Shown: positions 42,292 to 51,815, counted from the stretch's first letter. The stretch is DNA of 64,000 nt from Erythrobacter colymbi (GCF_002155685.1 NZ_MUYK01000007.1:1-64000), one strand, 5' to 3'. Translations and numbers: made by a program. Notes: generated by a model not told the origin, from the sequence alone.

Positions 42292-43107
42292 CTACCTCTG
42301 GCAGACAGGACAGAACCATGTACTGCGCCCACCTTGGGCGATACGCTGGATCACGCCGCCGTCATCCCGCCGGCACGCCTCCCCCTCGCGCCCGTAGACG
42401 TCGAAGCTGCTTGCGAAATAGCCCAGCTCGCCGTCGGGCCGGGCATAGTCGCGCAAAGTGGAGCCCCCGTCGCGGATCGAGGCTTCGAGCACGGCGACGA
42501 TCGCGGGCACCAGCCGCGCAAGCTGCGGCCCCGTGACCTTGCCCGCAGGCTTCGTCGGCCGGATCCCCGCGCGCCACAGCGCCTCGCACACATAGATATT
42601 GCCTAAGCCAGCGACGATCCGCTGATCGAGCAGGCACAGCTTGATCGACTGGGTTTTGCCCTTCAATGCCGCCTTCAGATGCGCCGCCGTCAGCCCCGGC
42701 CCCAAAGGCTCCGGGCCGAGAGCTGCGAATTGCGGCCAGGCCTCGAGCGCGTCCGTCCCCACCAGATCGACCGAGCCGAAGCGCCGGGGATCGCACAGGG
42801 CGAAGCGGTGACTTTCAGTTTCCATCAGCAGGTGATCGTGGGTGTCGGGCGTTTCGGGATCGATCCGCCACCGCCCGCTCATGCCGAGATGGAAGATCAT
42901 CGTCGCCCCGCGGTCGAGGTGCAGGAGGCCGTATTTCGCCCGGCGCGAGAGCGCGGTGACCGTGGCGCCGGTCATCACCTGCACCAGATCGGCGGGGAAG
43001 GGACGGCGCAGGTCCGCCCGGTTCAGCGTGACGCGCGTGATCCGCTCGCCTTCGAGGAAGGCGGCAAGCCCGCGGACGGTGGTTTCGACTTCGGGTAACT
43101 CAGGCAT
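42292..43107 (-). CDS. mutM: Formamidopyrimidine-DNA glycosylase
   Basis: A 271-residue glycosylase for 8-oxoguanine. The mature N-terminal [13 protein letters not shown] holds the catalytic proline and Glu3. K57-type and FHLGMSG motifs and the H2TH region ([13 protein letters not shown]) are present. The C-terminal zinc finger is altered: C245, D248, C266 and C269, where an aspartate takes the place of the second cysteine. Start is ATG 43107, before PELPEVE. Divergent from ubiE with a large inverted repeat between them. Confidence 0.94.
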   Translation of the reverse strand: MPELPEVETTVRGLAAFLEGERITRVTLNRADLRRPFPADLVQVMTGATVTALSRRAKYGLLHLDRGATMIFHLGMSGRWRIDPETPDTHDHLLMETESHRFALCDPRRFGSVDLVGTDALEAWPQFAALGPEPLGPGLTAAHLKAALKGKTQSIKLCLLDQRIVAGLGNIYVCEALWRAGIRPTKPAGKVTGPQLARLVPAIVAVLEASIRDGGSTLRDYARPDGELGYFASSFDVYGREGEACRRDDGGVIQRIAQGGRSTWFCPVCQR

Positions 43108-43135
43108 TTTCGTTTGTGTTCGCTTTCGCTCACGG

Positions 43136-43216
43136 GCCGCGCCACCCGCTCCCCCGCCCTTCCACCCGGATATCATATCCTCAAGGGTGAAAGCGCGGGG
43201 GAGCGGGCGGCGCGGC
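43136..43216. repeat. Large inverted repeat between mutM and ubiE
   Basis: 22-bp arms at 43136-43157 and 43195-43216 match at 21 of 22 positions (GCCGCGCC-ACCCGCTCCCCCGC and its complement). The interior continues the symmetry: CTTCCACCC against GGGTGAAAG, and the perfect palindrome GGATAT-c-ATATCC in the centre. The 81 bp could form one long hairpin or cruciform in the shared mutM/ubiE promoter region. Confidence 0.85.
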
Positions 43217-43281
43217 AAACGCAACAAGGGGTGCCTCTATCACCCTTTGCCTATCCGGCAATTCCCTCTAGGGAACGCCGC

Positions 43282-44037
43282 ATGAGCGAAACCACCGACG
43301 AAACCGTCTCCTTCGGCTACCAGCAGGTCACCCCGCAGGAAAAGACCCGCAAAGTGGGCGAGGTCTTCTCCAGCGTCGCGCGCAAGTACGACATCATGAA
43401 CGACGCGATGTCGGGCGGGATGCACCGCCTGTGGAAGGACCGCTTCGTCAAGCGCGTGAAGCCGCAGCCGGGCGAGCAGATCCTCGACATGGCGGGCGGC
43501 ACGGGCGACATTGCCTTCCGCATGGCGGCCCGCGGCGCGCATATCACCGTCGCCGACATCAACCAGGACATGCTCGACGTGGGCGCCGAGCGCGCGCTGG
43601 AGCGGGGGTTTGATGAAGAGGACGGCGCGCTCGTCTTCACCTGCCAGAACGCCGAACAGGTGAGCTTCTCGAACAACACCTTCGATGCCTACACCATCGC
43701 CTTCGGCATCCGGAACGTCACCCACATCGACAAGGCGCTGGCCGAGGCGCTGCGGGTGTTGCGGCCGGGCGGGAGGTTCTTCTGCCTCGAATTCTCGACC
43801 GTCGAGTGGTCGGGGCTGAAGGAGGCCTACGACCTCTATTCCGAACACCTCCTGCCGCGCATGGGGCAGGCGATCGCGGGCGACGCGGATTCCTATCGCT
43901 ACCTCGCCGAATCGATCCGCAAGTTCCCGCCGATGCCCGCCTTCGAGCAGATGATCCGCAAGGCCGGCTTCGTGAACACCAAGGTCGAACCGATCATGGG
44001 CGGGCTGGTGGCGATCCATTCGGGGTGGAAGATCTAG
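43282..44037 (+). CDS. ubiE: Ubiquinone biosynthesis C-methyltransferase UbiE
   Basis: A 251-residue SAM-dependent methyltransferase acting on demethylmenaquinone/2-methoxy-6-polyprenyl-benzoquinol. It carries the SAM motif LDMAGGTGDIAFRM (about 69-82) and the family signatures YDIMNDAMSGGMHRLWK and FCLEFSTVEWS, ending VNTKVEPIMGGLVAIHSGWKI. ATG 43282 begins MSETTDET. It lies 4 bp before ubiB, with which it forms a ubiquinone operon. Confidence 0.96.
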   Translation: MSETTDETVSFGYQQVTPQEKTRKVGEVFSSVARKYDIMNDAMSGGMHRLWKDRFVKRVKPQPGEQILDMAGGTGDIAFRMAARGAHITVADINQDMLDVGAERALERGFDEEDGALVFTCQNAEQVSFSNNTFDAYTIAFGIRNVTHIDKALAEALRVLRPGGRFFCLEFSTVEWSGLKEAYDLYSEHLLPRMGQAIAGDADSYRYLAESIRKFPPMPAFEQMIRKAGFVNTKVEPIMGGLVAIHSGWKI

Positions 44038-44041
44038 GCCA

Positions 44042-45598
44042 GTGACCTCTTCCGTCGTCCACCTTTCCCGCCTTGCGCGCTGGGGCGTCACGCTTGCCCG
44101 GCGGCGCGCGCTGGTGGGGATCGAGAACGATCCCAACGCGCCTGCCGCAGTGCGCCAGTTCGTGCGCCTCGCGCGGCTCGCGACGCTGACGGGCAAGCGC
44201 GGCAAGCCCGATTACGCGGGCGCCTTCCGCGCGATCGGCCCCGCCGCGATCAAGCTGGGGCAGAGCCTCGCCACCCGCCCCGATCTGGTGGGCGAGGAAG
44301 CGGCGAACAATCTGCTGAGCCTTCAGGACTCGCTGCCGCCCGTGCCCTTCGCGCAGATCAGGGCGGCGATCGAATCGAGCTTCGGCCAGCCGCTCGAGAA
44401 CCTGTTCAGCGAAATCGACCCCGAGCCGGTTGGCGCGGCCTCGATTGCGCAGGTCCACAAGGCGGTGACCACCGATGGCCGCAAGGTCGCGGTCAAGGTG
44501 CTGCGTCCGGGCATCCGCGAAAAGTTCGCGCAGGACATCCAGACCTATGAATGGGCCGCGGCCCATGTCGAGCAGATGGGCGGCGAGGCAAGCCGCCTGC
44601 GCCCGCGGCTGACCATCGCCAACTTCAAGCGCTGGACCAATTCCGAGCTCGACCTGAGGCGCGAGGCGGCTTCGGCCAGCGAGCTTGCCGAGCAGATGGC
44701 GGGTGTGCCGGGCTACCGCATTCCCAATGTCGACTGGGACCGCACCAACGGGCGGGTGATGACCATCGAGTGGATCGACGGCATCAAGATCAGCCGCGTC
44801 GACGAACTGCGCGCGCGCGGGCATGATCTCGCGGCGATCTCCGAAAAGCTCGTGATCAGCTTCCTGACCCAGGCGATCAGCGCGGGCTTCTTCCACGCCG
44901 ACATGCATCAGGGCAACTTGTTCGTGGAGGACGACGGCACCATCGTCGCGATCGATTTCGGGATCATGGGCCGCATCGACCGCCGTGCGCGGCAGTGGCT
45001 GGCGGAGATCCTCTACGGGCTGACGACTGGCAACTACCAGCGCGTCGCCGAGATCCATTTCGAAGCCCAATACGTGCCGAGCTACCACTCGGTCGGCGAA
45101 TTCGCGACCGCGCTGCGCGCCGTGGGCGAGCCGATGCGGGGCAAGCCGGTGAAGGAGCTCAGCGTCGGGCAGATGCTCGACGGGCTCTTCGCCATCACCC
45201 GCGATTTCGACATGCAGACCCAGCCGCACCTGCTGCTGCTGCAGAAGACGATGGTGATGGTCGAGGGGATCGCCACCCAGCTCAATCCCGACATCAACAT
45301 GTGGGACACCGCCGCGCCCTATGTTCGCGAATGGATCCGTGACGAGCTGGGGCCGGAAGCGGCACTCGCCGACCGGCTGAAGCAGGACGCCGAGACGCTG
45401 CTGCGCCTGCCGGGCCTGATCCGCCGGGTCGAGGAGATGTTCCCGCCCAAGGGCGGCGCACCCGAGCCGCCGCCGCTGCCCGAGATCGTGCTGCTCACCG
45501 ACAAGCGGGAGGGGCGCGGGTGGCTCGGCTATGCCCTGACCGCGCTGGCGGGTGCGGGTGCGGTGTGGGGCGCGATGGCGCTCGGCTGGATCGGATGA
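44042..45598 (+). CDS. ubiB: Ubiquinone biosynthesis protein UbiB (ABC1/ADCK kinase-like)
   Basis: 518 residues, GTG start. The protein-kinase-like core has a glycine/alanine-rich nucleotide loop EPVGAASIAQVHKA (about 129-142) with the characteristic KxGQ motif (KLGQSLATRPDL, about 75-86). VAVKVLRP holds the lysine, FHADMHQGN the HRD-like loop and IDFGIMG the DFG-like motif. Two hydrophobic C-terminal helices (TALAGAGAVWGAMALGWIG) anchor it to the membrane. It supports ubiquinone synthesis, working with the COQ complex. Overlaps the next gene by ATGA. Confidence 0.95.
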   Translation: MTSSVVHLSRLARWGVTLARRRALVGIENDPNAPAAVRQFVRLARLATLTGKRGKPDYAGAFRAIGPAAIKLGQSLATRPDLVGEEAANNLLSLQDSLPPVPFAQIRAAIESSFGQPLENLFSEIDPEPVGAASIAQVHKAVTTDGRKVAVKVLRPGIREKFAQDIQTYEWAAAHVEQMGGEASRLRPRLTIANFKRWTNSELDLRREAASASELAEQMAGVPGYRIPNVDWDRTNGRVMTIEWIDGIKISRVDELRARGHDLAAISEKLVISFLTQAISAGFFHADMHQGNLFVEDDGTIVAIDFGIMGRIDRRARQWLAEILYGLTTGNYQRVAEIHFEAQYVPSYHSVGEFATALRAVGEPMRGKPVKELSVGQMLDGLFAITRDFDMQTQPHLLLLQKTMVMVEGIATQLNPDINMWDTAAPYVREWIRDELGPEAALADRLKQDAETLLRLPGLIRRVEEMFPPKGGAPEPPPLPEIVLLTDKREGRGWLGYALTALAGAGAVWGAMALGWIG

Positions 45599-46725
45599 GA
45601 CTGGCGGACGGCGGCCTCGCGCTGCCGCATCGGCCCTTTGCCCTGCTCCCCCGATGGGCCGCCGGTGCGGTGCTGGCCCTGCTCGCCGCCGCGATGGCGT
45701 GGAGCGCATGGGTGGCCGCCCCGGCACCGCCTCTCCCGACCAGACCTCCGGCGACTGCCGCCGCATCGGCGCCTCCCGCTGCCAAGCCCGCCAAGCGTCC
45801 GCCCCCGGGCGACCTCGCGCTCTATTCCCGCATCCACACGCGCATGGCGGCAGGCGAGGGCTATTACCCCGCCGCGCTCGCCGAGCAGCGGGCGAGCGGC
45901 TATCCCACGCGGCCCTTCGTCACCGTGCGCCTGCCGACGCTTGCCGGGGCGCAGGCGGTGCTCGAGCCGCAGGGCGTGCGCTGGCTGACCCTCGCGCTGG
46001 TGGGGGCGGCGATCCTCGCCTTGAACTGGCGTGCGGTGGCGCTTGCCAGCCTCGAGGAGCGGATCATCGCCAGCGCCTTGCTGGCCGCCGGGGGCGGGGC
46101 GACGCTGTCTCCGCTTGCCGCCTATGATCACGATTATGTCGCGGGCGTGCTGCTGACCCTCGCGCTGCTGGCGTATCGGCCCCATCGCTGGTGGCCCGCG
46201 CTGCTCGCCGCCGCCGCCGCGCTGGCGGTGCGCGAGCTTGCCGCGCCCTTCGTGCTGCTGTGGCTGGCCTTTGCGCTCGCCGGCAAGCGCTGGCGCGAGG
46301 CGCTCGCCATCGCCGCATTGCTGGCGTTGTTCGCAGCCGGCCTTGCGCTCCACGCGCAGGCGGTTGCGGCGGAGCGGCTGGCGGGCGATCTCGCCTCGCA
46401 GGGCTGGAACGCGCGCGCGGGGTTTGCCGTCGCCCTCACCGGCCTTGCCGAGCTGACCGGCCTCCGGCACCTGCCTCCGGGCCTCGCCGCGCCCGTCGCG
46501 ATCCTGCCGCTGCTCGGCTGGGTCTCGCTGGGGGGGCGGACGGGGCTGTTCGCCGCCTTGTGGTTCGCCGGCCTCGCCACGATGATGGCGCTGTTCGCGC
46601 GGCCCGGAAACTACTACTGGGCCGAGCTGGCCCTGCCGGCCTACGCCATCGGTCTCGCCTTCGCCCCGCGCGGGCTGGCCGAGCTGGCGATGCGGCTCGC
46701 AGGCCGGATGGCAAGGCAAACTTAA
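45595..46725 (+). CDS. Polytopic membrane protein of unknown function
   Basis: 376 residues, very rich in Ala/Leu. About eight to nine hydrophobic helices (e.g. ALVGAAILALNW, AALLALFAAGLAL, LWFAGLATMMALFA) follow a proline-rich periplasmic loop (PTRPPATAAASAPPA). The first soluble loop contains YSRIHTRMAAGEGYYPAAL, which recalls membrane glycosyltransferases of the GT39-like kind, but no catalytic DD/DE pair is clear. It starts in the ubiB stop (ATGA) and precedes coaBC. Function unknown. Confidence 0.7.
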   Translation: MRLADGGLALPHRPFALLPRWAAGAVLALLAAAMAWSAWVAAPAPPLPTRPPATAAASAPPAAKPAKRPPPGDLALYSRIHTRMAAGEGYYPAALAEQRASGYPTRPFVTVRLPTLAGAQAVLEPQGVRWLTLALVGAAILALNWRAVALASLEERIIASALLAAGGGATLSPLAAYDHDYVAGVLLTLALLAYRPHRWWPALLAAAAALAVRELAAPFVLLWLAFALAGKRWREALAIAALLALFAAGLALHAQAVAAERLAGDLASQGWNARAGFAVALTGLAELTGLRHLPPGLAAPVAILPLLGWVSLGGRTGLFAALWFAGLATMMALFARPGNYYWAELALPAYAIGLAFAPRGLAELAMRLAGRMARQT

Positions 46726-46755
46726 CCAAGCTTTGCGAAGGGAGATGCTTGGACT

Positions 46756-46803
46756 ATGTCCGACTCCCCCAAGGCGAAGGCGCGAGAGGCGAAACCGAGA
46801 TGA
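46756..46803 (+). CDS. Possible 15-residue leader peptide overlapping coaBC
   Basis: ATG 46756 opens [15 protein letters not shown] and stops at TGA 46801-46803, overlapping the coaBC start ATG (46800) as ATGA. An AAGGGAG-like sequence lies 13 bp before it. It may be a translational-coupling leader or a chance ORF in a repeat-like stretch. Confidence 0.25.
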   Translation: MSDSPKAKAREAKPR

Positions 46804-48473
46804 GCAAACAGGAGGCGGCCACGGGCACACACCCACGCATCCTGCTGGTCGTGGGCGGCGGCATCGCGGCCTACAAGGCCTGCGAACTGGTGCGCCTGAT
46901 CCGCAAGGGCGGGGGCGAGGTCACCTGCGTGCTCACCCGCGGCGGGCAGCAATTCGTCACCCCCATGTCGCTCGCGGCGCTCAGCGAGAACCAGGTCTAC
47001 ACCAATCTCTTCGACCTCAAGAACGAGGCGGAGATGGGCCATATCCAATTGTCGCGCGAGGCGGACCTTGTGGTCGTCTGCCCGGCGACGGCGGACCTCC
47101 TCGCCAAGATGGCGGCTGGGATTGCCGATGACCTTGCCACCACGCTGATCCTCGCCACCGACAAGCCGGTGATGGCTGTGCCCGCGATGAACGTGCGGAT
47201 GTGGGAGCACGAGGCGACGCAGCGCAATATTGGCCTGTTGAAGGCCGCGGGCGTCACAGTGCTCCACCCCGACAAGGGTGCGATGGCCTGCGGCGAATTC
47301 GGCTATGGCCGCCTGCCCGAGCCCGAGGTGATCTGGCGCGAGATCGCCGCGCAATTCGGCATCGAAGTGCCCGAAGCGCAGCCGCTTGCCCCCGCCGCCC
47401 CCGCGATCGCAGTCGAGGCGATCGAGGCCGAGGACGAGGAAGACGCCAGCGCCGCAATTCCCGAGGGGCTGCTCTCCGGCATGCTGTCGCGGATCATCCC
47501 GCGCTCGACCGCCAAGCGCACCCACGAAGAGATCGAGGCCGAATACGAGGAGCTGCCCGAACCCGAAGGCGGGTTCGAGGACTTCGCCATGCCCGAAGAG
47601 CCCGAGCCCGAATTCAAGCCCGATTTCGGCGGGCCGCTGCTCGCCAAGAAGGGCAAGGCCGGGGCCGCGCCGCCGATGGATACCGGCGCGCTCAACCATC
47701 TGATCGACCCGCGCAAGGCTGCGCCCGCCCCGCAGGCCCCCGAAATCCCCGAGGAGATCGAGGTCGAATATGGCGAAGTGCCCGAGGGGGGAGATTTCGG
47801 CCTCGCGCCCTCGCACCGTCCGCTCCACGGCCGCCACGTGCTCGTCACCGCCGGGCCGACGTGGGAAGCGATTGACCCGGTGCGCTACATCGCCAACCGC
47901 TCGAGCGGGAAGCAGGGCTTCGCCATCGCCGCCGCCGCCGCCGCAATGGGCGCGCGGGTGACGCTGGTGGCCGGGCCGGTCGCATTGAAGACCCCTGCGG
48001 GCGTCAGCCGCATCGACGTCGAAAGCGCGATGCAGATGGCCGAGGCGGTCAAGCGCTCGCTCCCGGCGGACGTTGCCGTGATGGTCGCCGCGGTCGCCGA
48101 CTGGCGGCCCAAGGAATACCGCGGCGAGAAGATCAAGAAGCGCGGCGATGCACCGCCCGCGCTGATGCTGACCGAGAACCCCGACATCCTCACCAACGTC
48201 GCCGCCGCCCCGCGCCGGCCCGAACTGGTGATCGGCTTTGCCGCCGAGACCGAGAACATGCTCGAATTCGCCAAGCAGAAAAGGAAGCGCAAGGGCGCGG
48301 ACTGGATCGTCGCCAATGACGTCAGCGGCGACGTCATGGGCGGGGACCGCAACCGCGTGACCATCGTTACGGGCGAGGGGATCGAAGTGCTCGACGACAT
48401 GCCCAAGGCGGCGGTCGCGATGGCGCTGGTCGAACGCATCGCGGCGAGCCTGACGGCGGAAGCGGCGGAATGA
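46800..48473 (+). CDS. coaBC: Bifunctional CoaC/CoaB (Dfp) with a long acidic linker
   Basis: 557 residues, against ~406 in E. coli. CoaC (about 12-190) decarboxylates 4'-phosphopantothenoylcysteine, with catalytic H81 (GHIQL), N131 (PAMN) and C164 (ACGEFGYGR). CoaB (about 342-557) joins cysteine to phosphopantothenate: [24 protein letters not shown], and ENPDI. Between them lies ~150 residues (about 192-341) rich in E, P and A, with no repeat of a known fold. The gene lies in the ubiE-dut block and overlaps dut by ATGA. Confidence 0.94.
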   Translation: MSKQEAATGTHPRILLVVGGGIAAYKACELVRLIRKGGGEVTCVLTRGGQQFVTPMSLAALSENQVYTNLFDLKNEAEMGHIQLSREADLVVVCPATADLLAKMAAGIADDLATTLILATDKPVMAVPAMNVRMWEHEATQRNIGLLKAAGVTVLHPDKGAMACGEFGYGRLPEPEVIWREIAAQFGIEVPEAQPLAPAAPAIAVEAIEAEDEEDASAAIPEGLLSGMLSRIIPRSTAKRTHEEIEAEYEELPEPEGGFEDFAMPEEPEPEFKPDFGGPLLAKKGKAGAAPPMDTGALNHLIDPRKAAPAPQAPEIPEEIEVEYGEVPEGGDFGLAPSHRPLHGRHVLVTAGPTWEAIDPVRYIANRSSGKQGFAIAAAAAAMGARVTLVAGPVALKTPAGVSRIDVESAMQMAEAVKRSLPADVAVMVAAVADWRPKEYRGEKIKKRGDAPPALMLTENPDILTNVAAAPRRPELVIGFAAETENMLEFAKQKRKRKGADWIVANDVSGDVMGGDRNRVTIVTGEGIEVLDDMPKAAVAMALVERIAASLTAEAAE

Positions 48474-48922
48474 CGGTCCCGGTGCAAGTGAAGCGCCTGC
48501 CGCACGGGGCAGGCCTGCCGCTCCCGGCCTATGCCACGGATGGCGCGGCGGGAATGGACGTGGTGAGCGCCGAGGACGTGACCATCGCCCCGGGCGCGCG
48601 CCACGCGGTCGCCACGGGGGTCGCGATGGCGATCCCGGTGGGCTACGAGATCCAGGTGCGCCCGCGCTCGGGGCTGGCGCTGAAGCACGGCATCTCCGTG
48701 CCCAACACCCCCGGCACGATCGACAGCGACTATCGCGGCGAGCTCAAGGTGATCCTGATCAACTTGGGCAGCGAGCCCTTCGCCATCGCCCGCGGCGACC
48801 GCGTGGCGCAGCTGGTGCTGGCGCCGGTGGTGCAGGCCGCATGGGACGAGGTCGCGGAACTCGACGCGACCGAGCGGGGCGAGGGCGGCTTCGGCTCGAC
48901 CGGGGGTCACGCGAAGCTCTGA
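48470..48922 (+). CDS. dut: Deoxyuridine 5'-triphosphate nucleotidohydrolase
   Basis: A 150-residue trimeric dUTPase that keeps uracil out of DNA. Its five motifs are: [41 protein letters not shown], and the C-terminal [11 protein letters not shown]. The length and motif spacing are standard. The coaBC-dut overlap is the usual arrangement in proteobacteria. Confidence 0.97.
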   Translation: MTVPVQVKRLPHGAGLPLPAYATDGAAGMDVVSAEDVTIAPGARHAVATGVAMAIPVGYEIQVRPRSGLALKHGISVPNTPGTIDSDYRGELKVILINLGSEPFAIARGDRVAQLVLAPVVQAAWDEVAELDATERGEGGFGSTGGHAKL

Positions 48923-48983
48923 CGGGCGGATTGCGGGCCGCGGTCCAACGGGTTAGCCTCCCGCTCCGAGGGAGACCCCGTCA

Positions 48984-49634
48984 ATGTTCCTGCGCTCGCT
49001 GCTTGTTGCTGCCGCCGCCCTGATGCTCTCCGGCTGCACCGGCTGGTGGTCGGAGACGCGGCTGATCCCTGTCTCCGCGCGCGATCAGGCCGGGCTTGCG
49101 GGCACCTATGTCAACGACGGGGAACGCGTCACTTTCGCACCGGCCGCGCAGGGCCTCGTTCGTGCCACCGATCCGGCTGGCGAGCAGTCGCCGAGCGAGA
49201 TTGCGTTCGCGCTGCTGCGTGACGAGCCGCTCGCACCCTCGGACTTCGAGGAAGCCACGCCGGAGATGGGCGATGGGGAAGCGGACACACCGACGCCCGT
49301 CCCCCTCCCCGACCGCGGCTATCTCATGGAGATCCCCTTCACGGGAGAGGAAGGCAAGACCGCCTACACCTATGCGATAGCCCGGATCGGCTTTGCCGGC
49401 GACGGATCGGCTGACCGGATCGAGGTTTTCAGCGTGCTGTGCTCAAAGGCCTCGCAAGCCTTCGCGGCACGCAAGAAGCAGAAAGCATGCATCTTCGACG
49501 ACTACGACCGCCTGCGCGCTGCCGCGCTCGATGCGCTGGCGTGGCAGGACGATGCGCGCATGCCTATCGATTCGACCGTGTGGCAGTCCGAAAGCCTCGC
49601 CGAGGCTGACCCCACGGCTCCTGCCGGACCCTGA
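48984..49634 (+). CDS. Putative lipoprotein, 216 aa
   Basis: The signal peptide ends in the lipobox LMLSGC (cleavage before C18). The mature part has WWSETRLIPVSARDQAGLAGTYVNDG, so a phospholipid-anchored envelope protein is likely. A Pro/Thr-rich linker lies near 105-115. It then has VLCSKASQAFAARKKQKACIFDDYDRL, where the two cysteines may pair. No family recognised. GAGGGAG (48969-48975) lies 9 bp before the ATG. Stands alone on the plus strand. Confidence 0.65.
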   Translation: MFLRSLLVAAAALMLSGCTGWWSETRLIPVSARDQAGLAGTYVNDGERVTFAPAAQGLVRATDPAGEQSPSEIAFALLRDEPLAPSDFEEATPEMGDGEADTPTPVPLPDRGYLMEIPFTGEEGKTAYTYAIARIGFAGDGSADRIEVFSVLCSKASQAFAARKKQKACIFDDYDRLRAAALDALAWQDDARMPIDSTVWQSESLAEADPTAPAGP

Positions 49635-49771
49635 CCCGCGCCCCCGCAACTCGCCGCAAAAATCCCCGGCATTCGTCGCCACCCTCTTGTCAACCAAATC
49701 ACTTGAGTTATCTCTGCCAGAGTCGGACCATACCAATGGACGGTCATCCACCCGCTTCGAGGAGCGCCGAA

Positions 49772-50491
49772 ATGACCAATACCCAGACCCATACTCTCGA
49801 ACTCGGCAGCGAGGCGCTGGCCGATGATCCGCTGATCCTTATCGTCCCCGGCCTCGGCAACAGCGGCCCTGACCACTGGCAGACCCGCTGGGAGCAGGCG
49901 CTTCCCGATTGCGAGCGGGTCGACCTCGGCATGTGGGACGATCCGCACCGCAACACCTGGGTGAACAAGATCAACCTCGCGGTGCACCGCGCAGGGAGGC
50001 CGGTGATCCTTGTCGCCCATTCGCTCGGCTGCCATGCGGTCGCATGGTGGGCGGAATACGAGCAGCCTGCCTATGGTAACCCCGTGGTCGGCGCGCTGCT
50101 GGTCGCGCCGCCCGATGCCGACCGCGCGGGCGTGGACGAGCGGATCGCCCGTTTCGCCCCTACCCCGCGCCGCGCGCTGCCGTTCCCCGCCTTCCTCGCC
50201 GCGAGCGAGAACGACCACTATTGCTCGCTCCGGACCGCGCGCGGGCTGGCGAGCGACTGGGGCGCGACTTTCGCCTATGCGGGATCGATCGGGCACATCA
50301 ACGCCGACAGCGGGATCGACGACTGGGCTTTCGGGCAGCTGCTCCTCGCCCAGCTCCTGCGCGAGCATCGCACGCGGCAGGGGATCGGCCGTGCGGACGA
50401 GACCGCCACCCGCCGCCGGGTCGCGGCGCGCTATACCCGCCTGCCGTGGGTCCAAAGCGCCGGAAGCGGACGGCAGGCCAGCGAGTGGTAA
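49772..50491 (+). CDS. RBBP9/YdeN-family alpha/beta hydrolase
   Basis: 239 residues. Start ATG 49772 has GAGGAGCG 6 bp upstream; an ATG at 49703 is in frame but lacks the site. The motif IVPGLGNSGPDHWQTRWE (about 25-42) and the nucleophile VAHSLGCHAV (about 85-94) are typical of RBBP9. The histidine is in GSIGHINADSG. The C-terminal ~45 residues are an arginine-rich extension not usual for the family. It probably is a serine hydrolase of unknown substrate. Confidence 0.87.
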   Translation: MTNTQTHTLELGSEALADDPLILIVPGLGNSGPDHWQTRWEQALPDCERVDLGMWDDPHRNTWVNKINLAVHRAGRPVILVAHSLGCHAVAWWAEYEQPAYGNPVVGALLVAPPDADRAGVDERIARFAPTPRRALPFPAFLAASENDHYCSLRTARGLASDWGATFAYAGSIGHINADSGIDDWAFGQLLLAQLLREHRTRQGIGRADETATRRRVAARYTRLPWVQSAGSGRQASEW

Positions 50492-50495
50492 TCGC

Positions 50496-50915
50496 TCAGG
50501 CGGGCCGCAGGGGAGCCTGATCCCCCTGCGGCGCCGCTGCGGGCGGCGGGGCTGGCGGTTCGTCGGGCACCTTCCAGTGGATGCGCGATTCCCATCGCCC
50601 TTCGACCGGCCTGCCCCGCTTGTCCTTTGCCGGCGTGAAGCGCGCGCGGCGGGTCAGCATCGCGCAGGTGTTTTCGTCGATCCGGACATTCCCGCTGCTC
50701 TCGATGATCTCGCACGCCTTCACCCGTCCCTGGGGCGTGACGGTGAGGGCGAGGCGCACAGTTCCGCCACCATCGCAGGCATGCCAGTCGCAGACCCAGC
50801 CGCTATCCTTGAGCCACGCCTCGGGCGCCAGCGGCTCGGGCGCGGTCTGCGCCAGCGCTGCGGCGGGGGTGACAAGGGCAAGGAGGGCGAGGGCAGAGCG
50901 GACCACGAGGGCCAT
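50496..50915 (-). CDS. Exported TonB C-terminal domain-like protein
   Basis: 139 residues, start ATG 50915 with signal peptide ending AAALAQ. The mature part has WVCDWHACDGGGTVRLALTV, then VKACEIIESSGNVRIDENT and CAMLTRRARFTPAKDKRG, which matches the TonB C-terminal (energy transducer) fold. There is no N-terminal membrane anchor, so it is a soluble periplasmic relative. It ends with a proline/alanine-rich tail. Convergent with the RBBP9 gene 4 bp away. Confidence 0.72.
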   Translation of the reverse strand: MALVVRSALALLALVTPAAALAQTAPEPLAPEAWLKDSGWVCDWHACDGGGTVRLALTVTPQGRVKACEIIESSGNVRIDENTCAMLTRRARFTPAKDKRGRPVEGRWESRIHWKVPDEPPAPPPAAAPQGDQAPLRPA

Positions 50916-50941
50916 CCTACGCCGGAAGCAGGCAACAAAAA

Positions 50942-50967
50942 AGGCGGCGCGATCCCCTGCGCCGCCT
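50942..50967 (-). terminator. Terminator downstream of the DUF4136 gene
   Basis: The stem AGGCGGCGC/GCGCCGCCT (9 bp) has an 8-nt loop. On the minus strand it is followed by TTTTTTTGTT. It ends the transcript of the 51013-51684 gene. Confidence 0.85.
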
Positions 50968-51012
50968 CTCTTTGTTCCCGTCCAAGGGTCTCTTGCCGAG
51001 TGTCCTACACCA

Positions 51013-51684
51013 TCAATCGGTGGGGCGCACGGTCTTTTCGTCATCGCGGATGGTAATGCGCACAGTCTCGCCCGAATTGCCGGGGAAGTCGGTGAACAGC
51101 GCATCCACCAGATTGGGCACGAGGCGCGGCAGGCGGTTCGAACGCGAGACCGCTTCGGCCTTGCCTTCGAACAGGCGCTGGCCATCGGCGCGGCGATCGA
51201 TCTTCACGTCCACGCCGCTGGTGTAGACGGTGTAACTGCGCACGTCGGGGCCGCCGAAGAACGGGTCATTGAAGCCGAGGCCCCAGGCGCCATAGCGACC
51301 GCCCCAGCCACCCCAACGGCCCCACGGACCGAAGGCCCCCGCGCCGTTGAAATCGGTGCGCACCTTCTCGCGGCCGCCATCGACGCGGTAATCGAAGCGC
51401 ACCAGCATGTCGGCGTTTTCGGGCGAGGCGGCGCGGGCATAGCCGAGCTGCGTCAGTTCGGCCGCTACCGCATTGGCATAGGTCGCAAATTCAAGCCCGC
51501 CGGCGAGCTTGGGGTCTTCCGCCACGACCGCGAAAGTCTGGCCCGCCGGAGCCGGCAGCGGCACGGCAAAGCGCGACACGTCGGCCTTGAAGGGGGTGGT
51601 GGTGCAGGCCGACAGGCCGATGGCGAGGGCCACAGGCAGTGCGGCGCGGGTGAAGGTCTTGAGCGAAGGCATCGAAGGCAACAT
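51013..51684 (-). CDS. DUF4136 family lipoprotein
   Basis: 223 residues, start ATG 51684 with AGAGG 7 bp upstream. Signal peptide with lipobox LSAC. The mature part has DVSRFAVPLPAPAGQTFAVV, then LTQLGYARAASPENADML (nonpolar-strand pattern of DUF4136), a Gly/Trp/Phe-rich stretch (GAFGPWGRWGGWGGRYGAWG), and SYTVYTSGVDVKID, then LFEGKAEAVS. It probably sits at the inner face of the outer membrane. Followed by a strong terminator, so likely monocistronic. Confidence 0.8.
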   Translation of the reverse strand: MLPSMPSLKTFTRAALPVALAIGLSACTTTPFKADVSRFAVPLPAPAGQTFAVVAEDPKLAGGLEFATYANAVAAELTQLGYARAASPENADMLVRFDYRVDGGREKVRTDFNGAGAFGPWGRWGGWGGRYGAWGLGFNDPFFGGPDVRSYTVYTSGVDVKIDRRADGQRLFEGKAEAVSRSNRLPRLVPNLVDALFTDFPGNSGETVRITIRDDEKTVRPTD

Positions 51685-51815
51685 GGCACAACCTCTGTTT
51701 GGAGGCCATTGCAATGACAGCAACGGCCCTGACGCGCGATACCATATTACACGCCAATGAACGGTAATTGAATATCGCCCCGCGCGCGCAGCGTTTCGTC
51801 GCAGCGATGCGCGTG

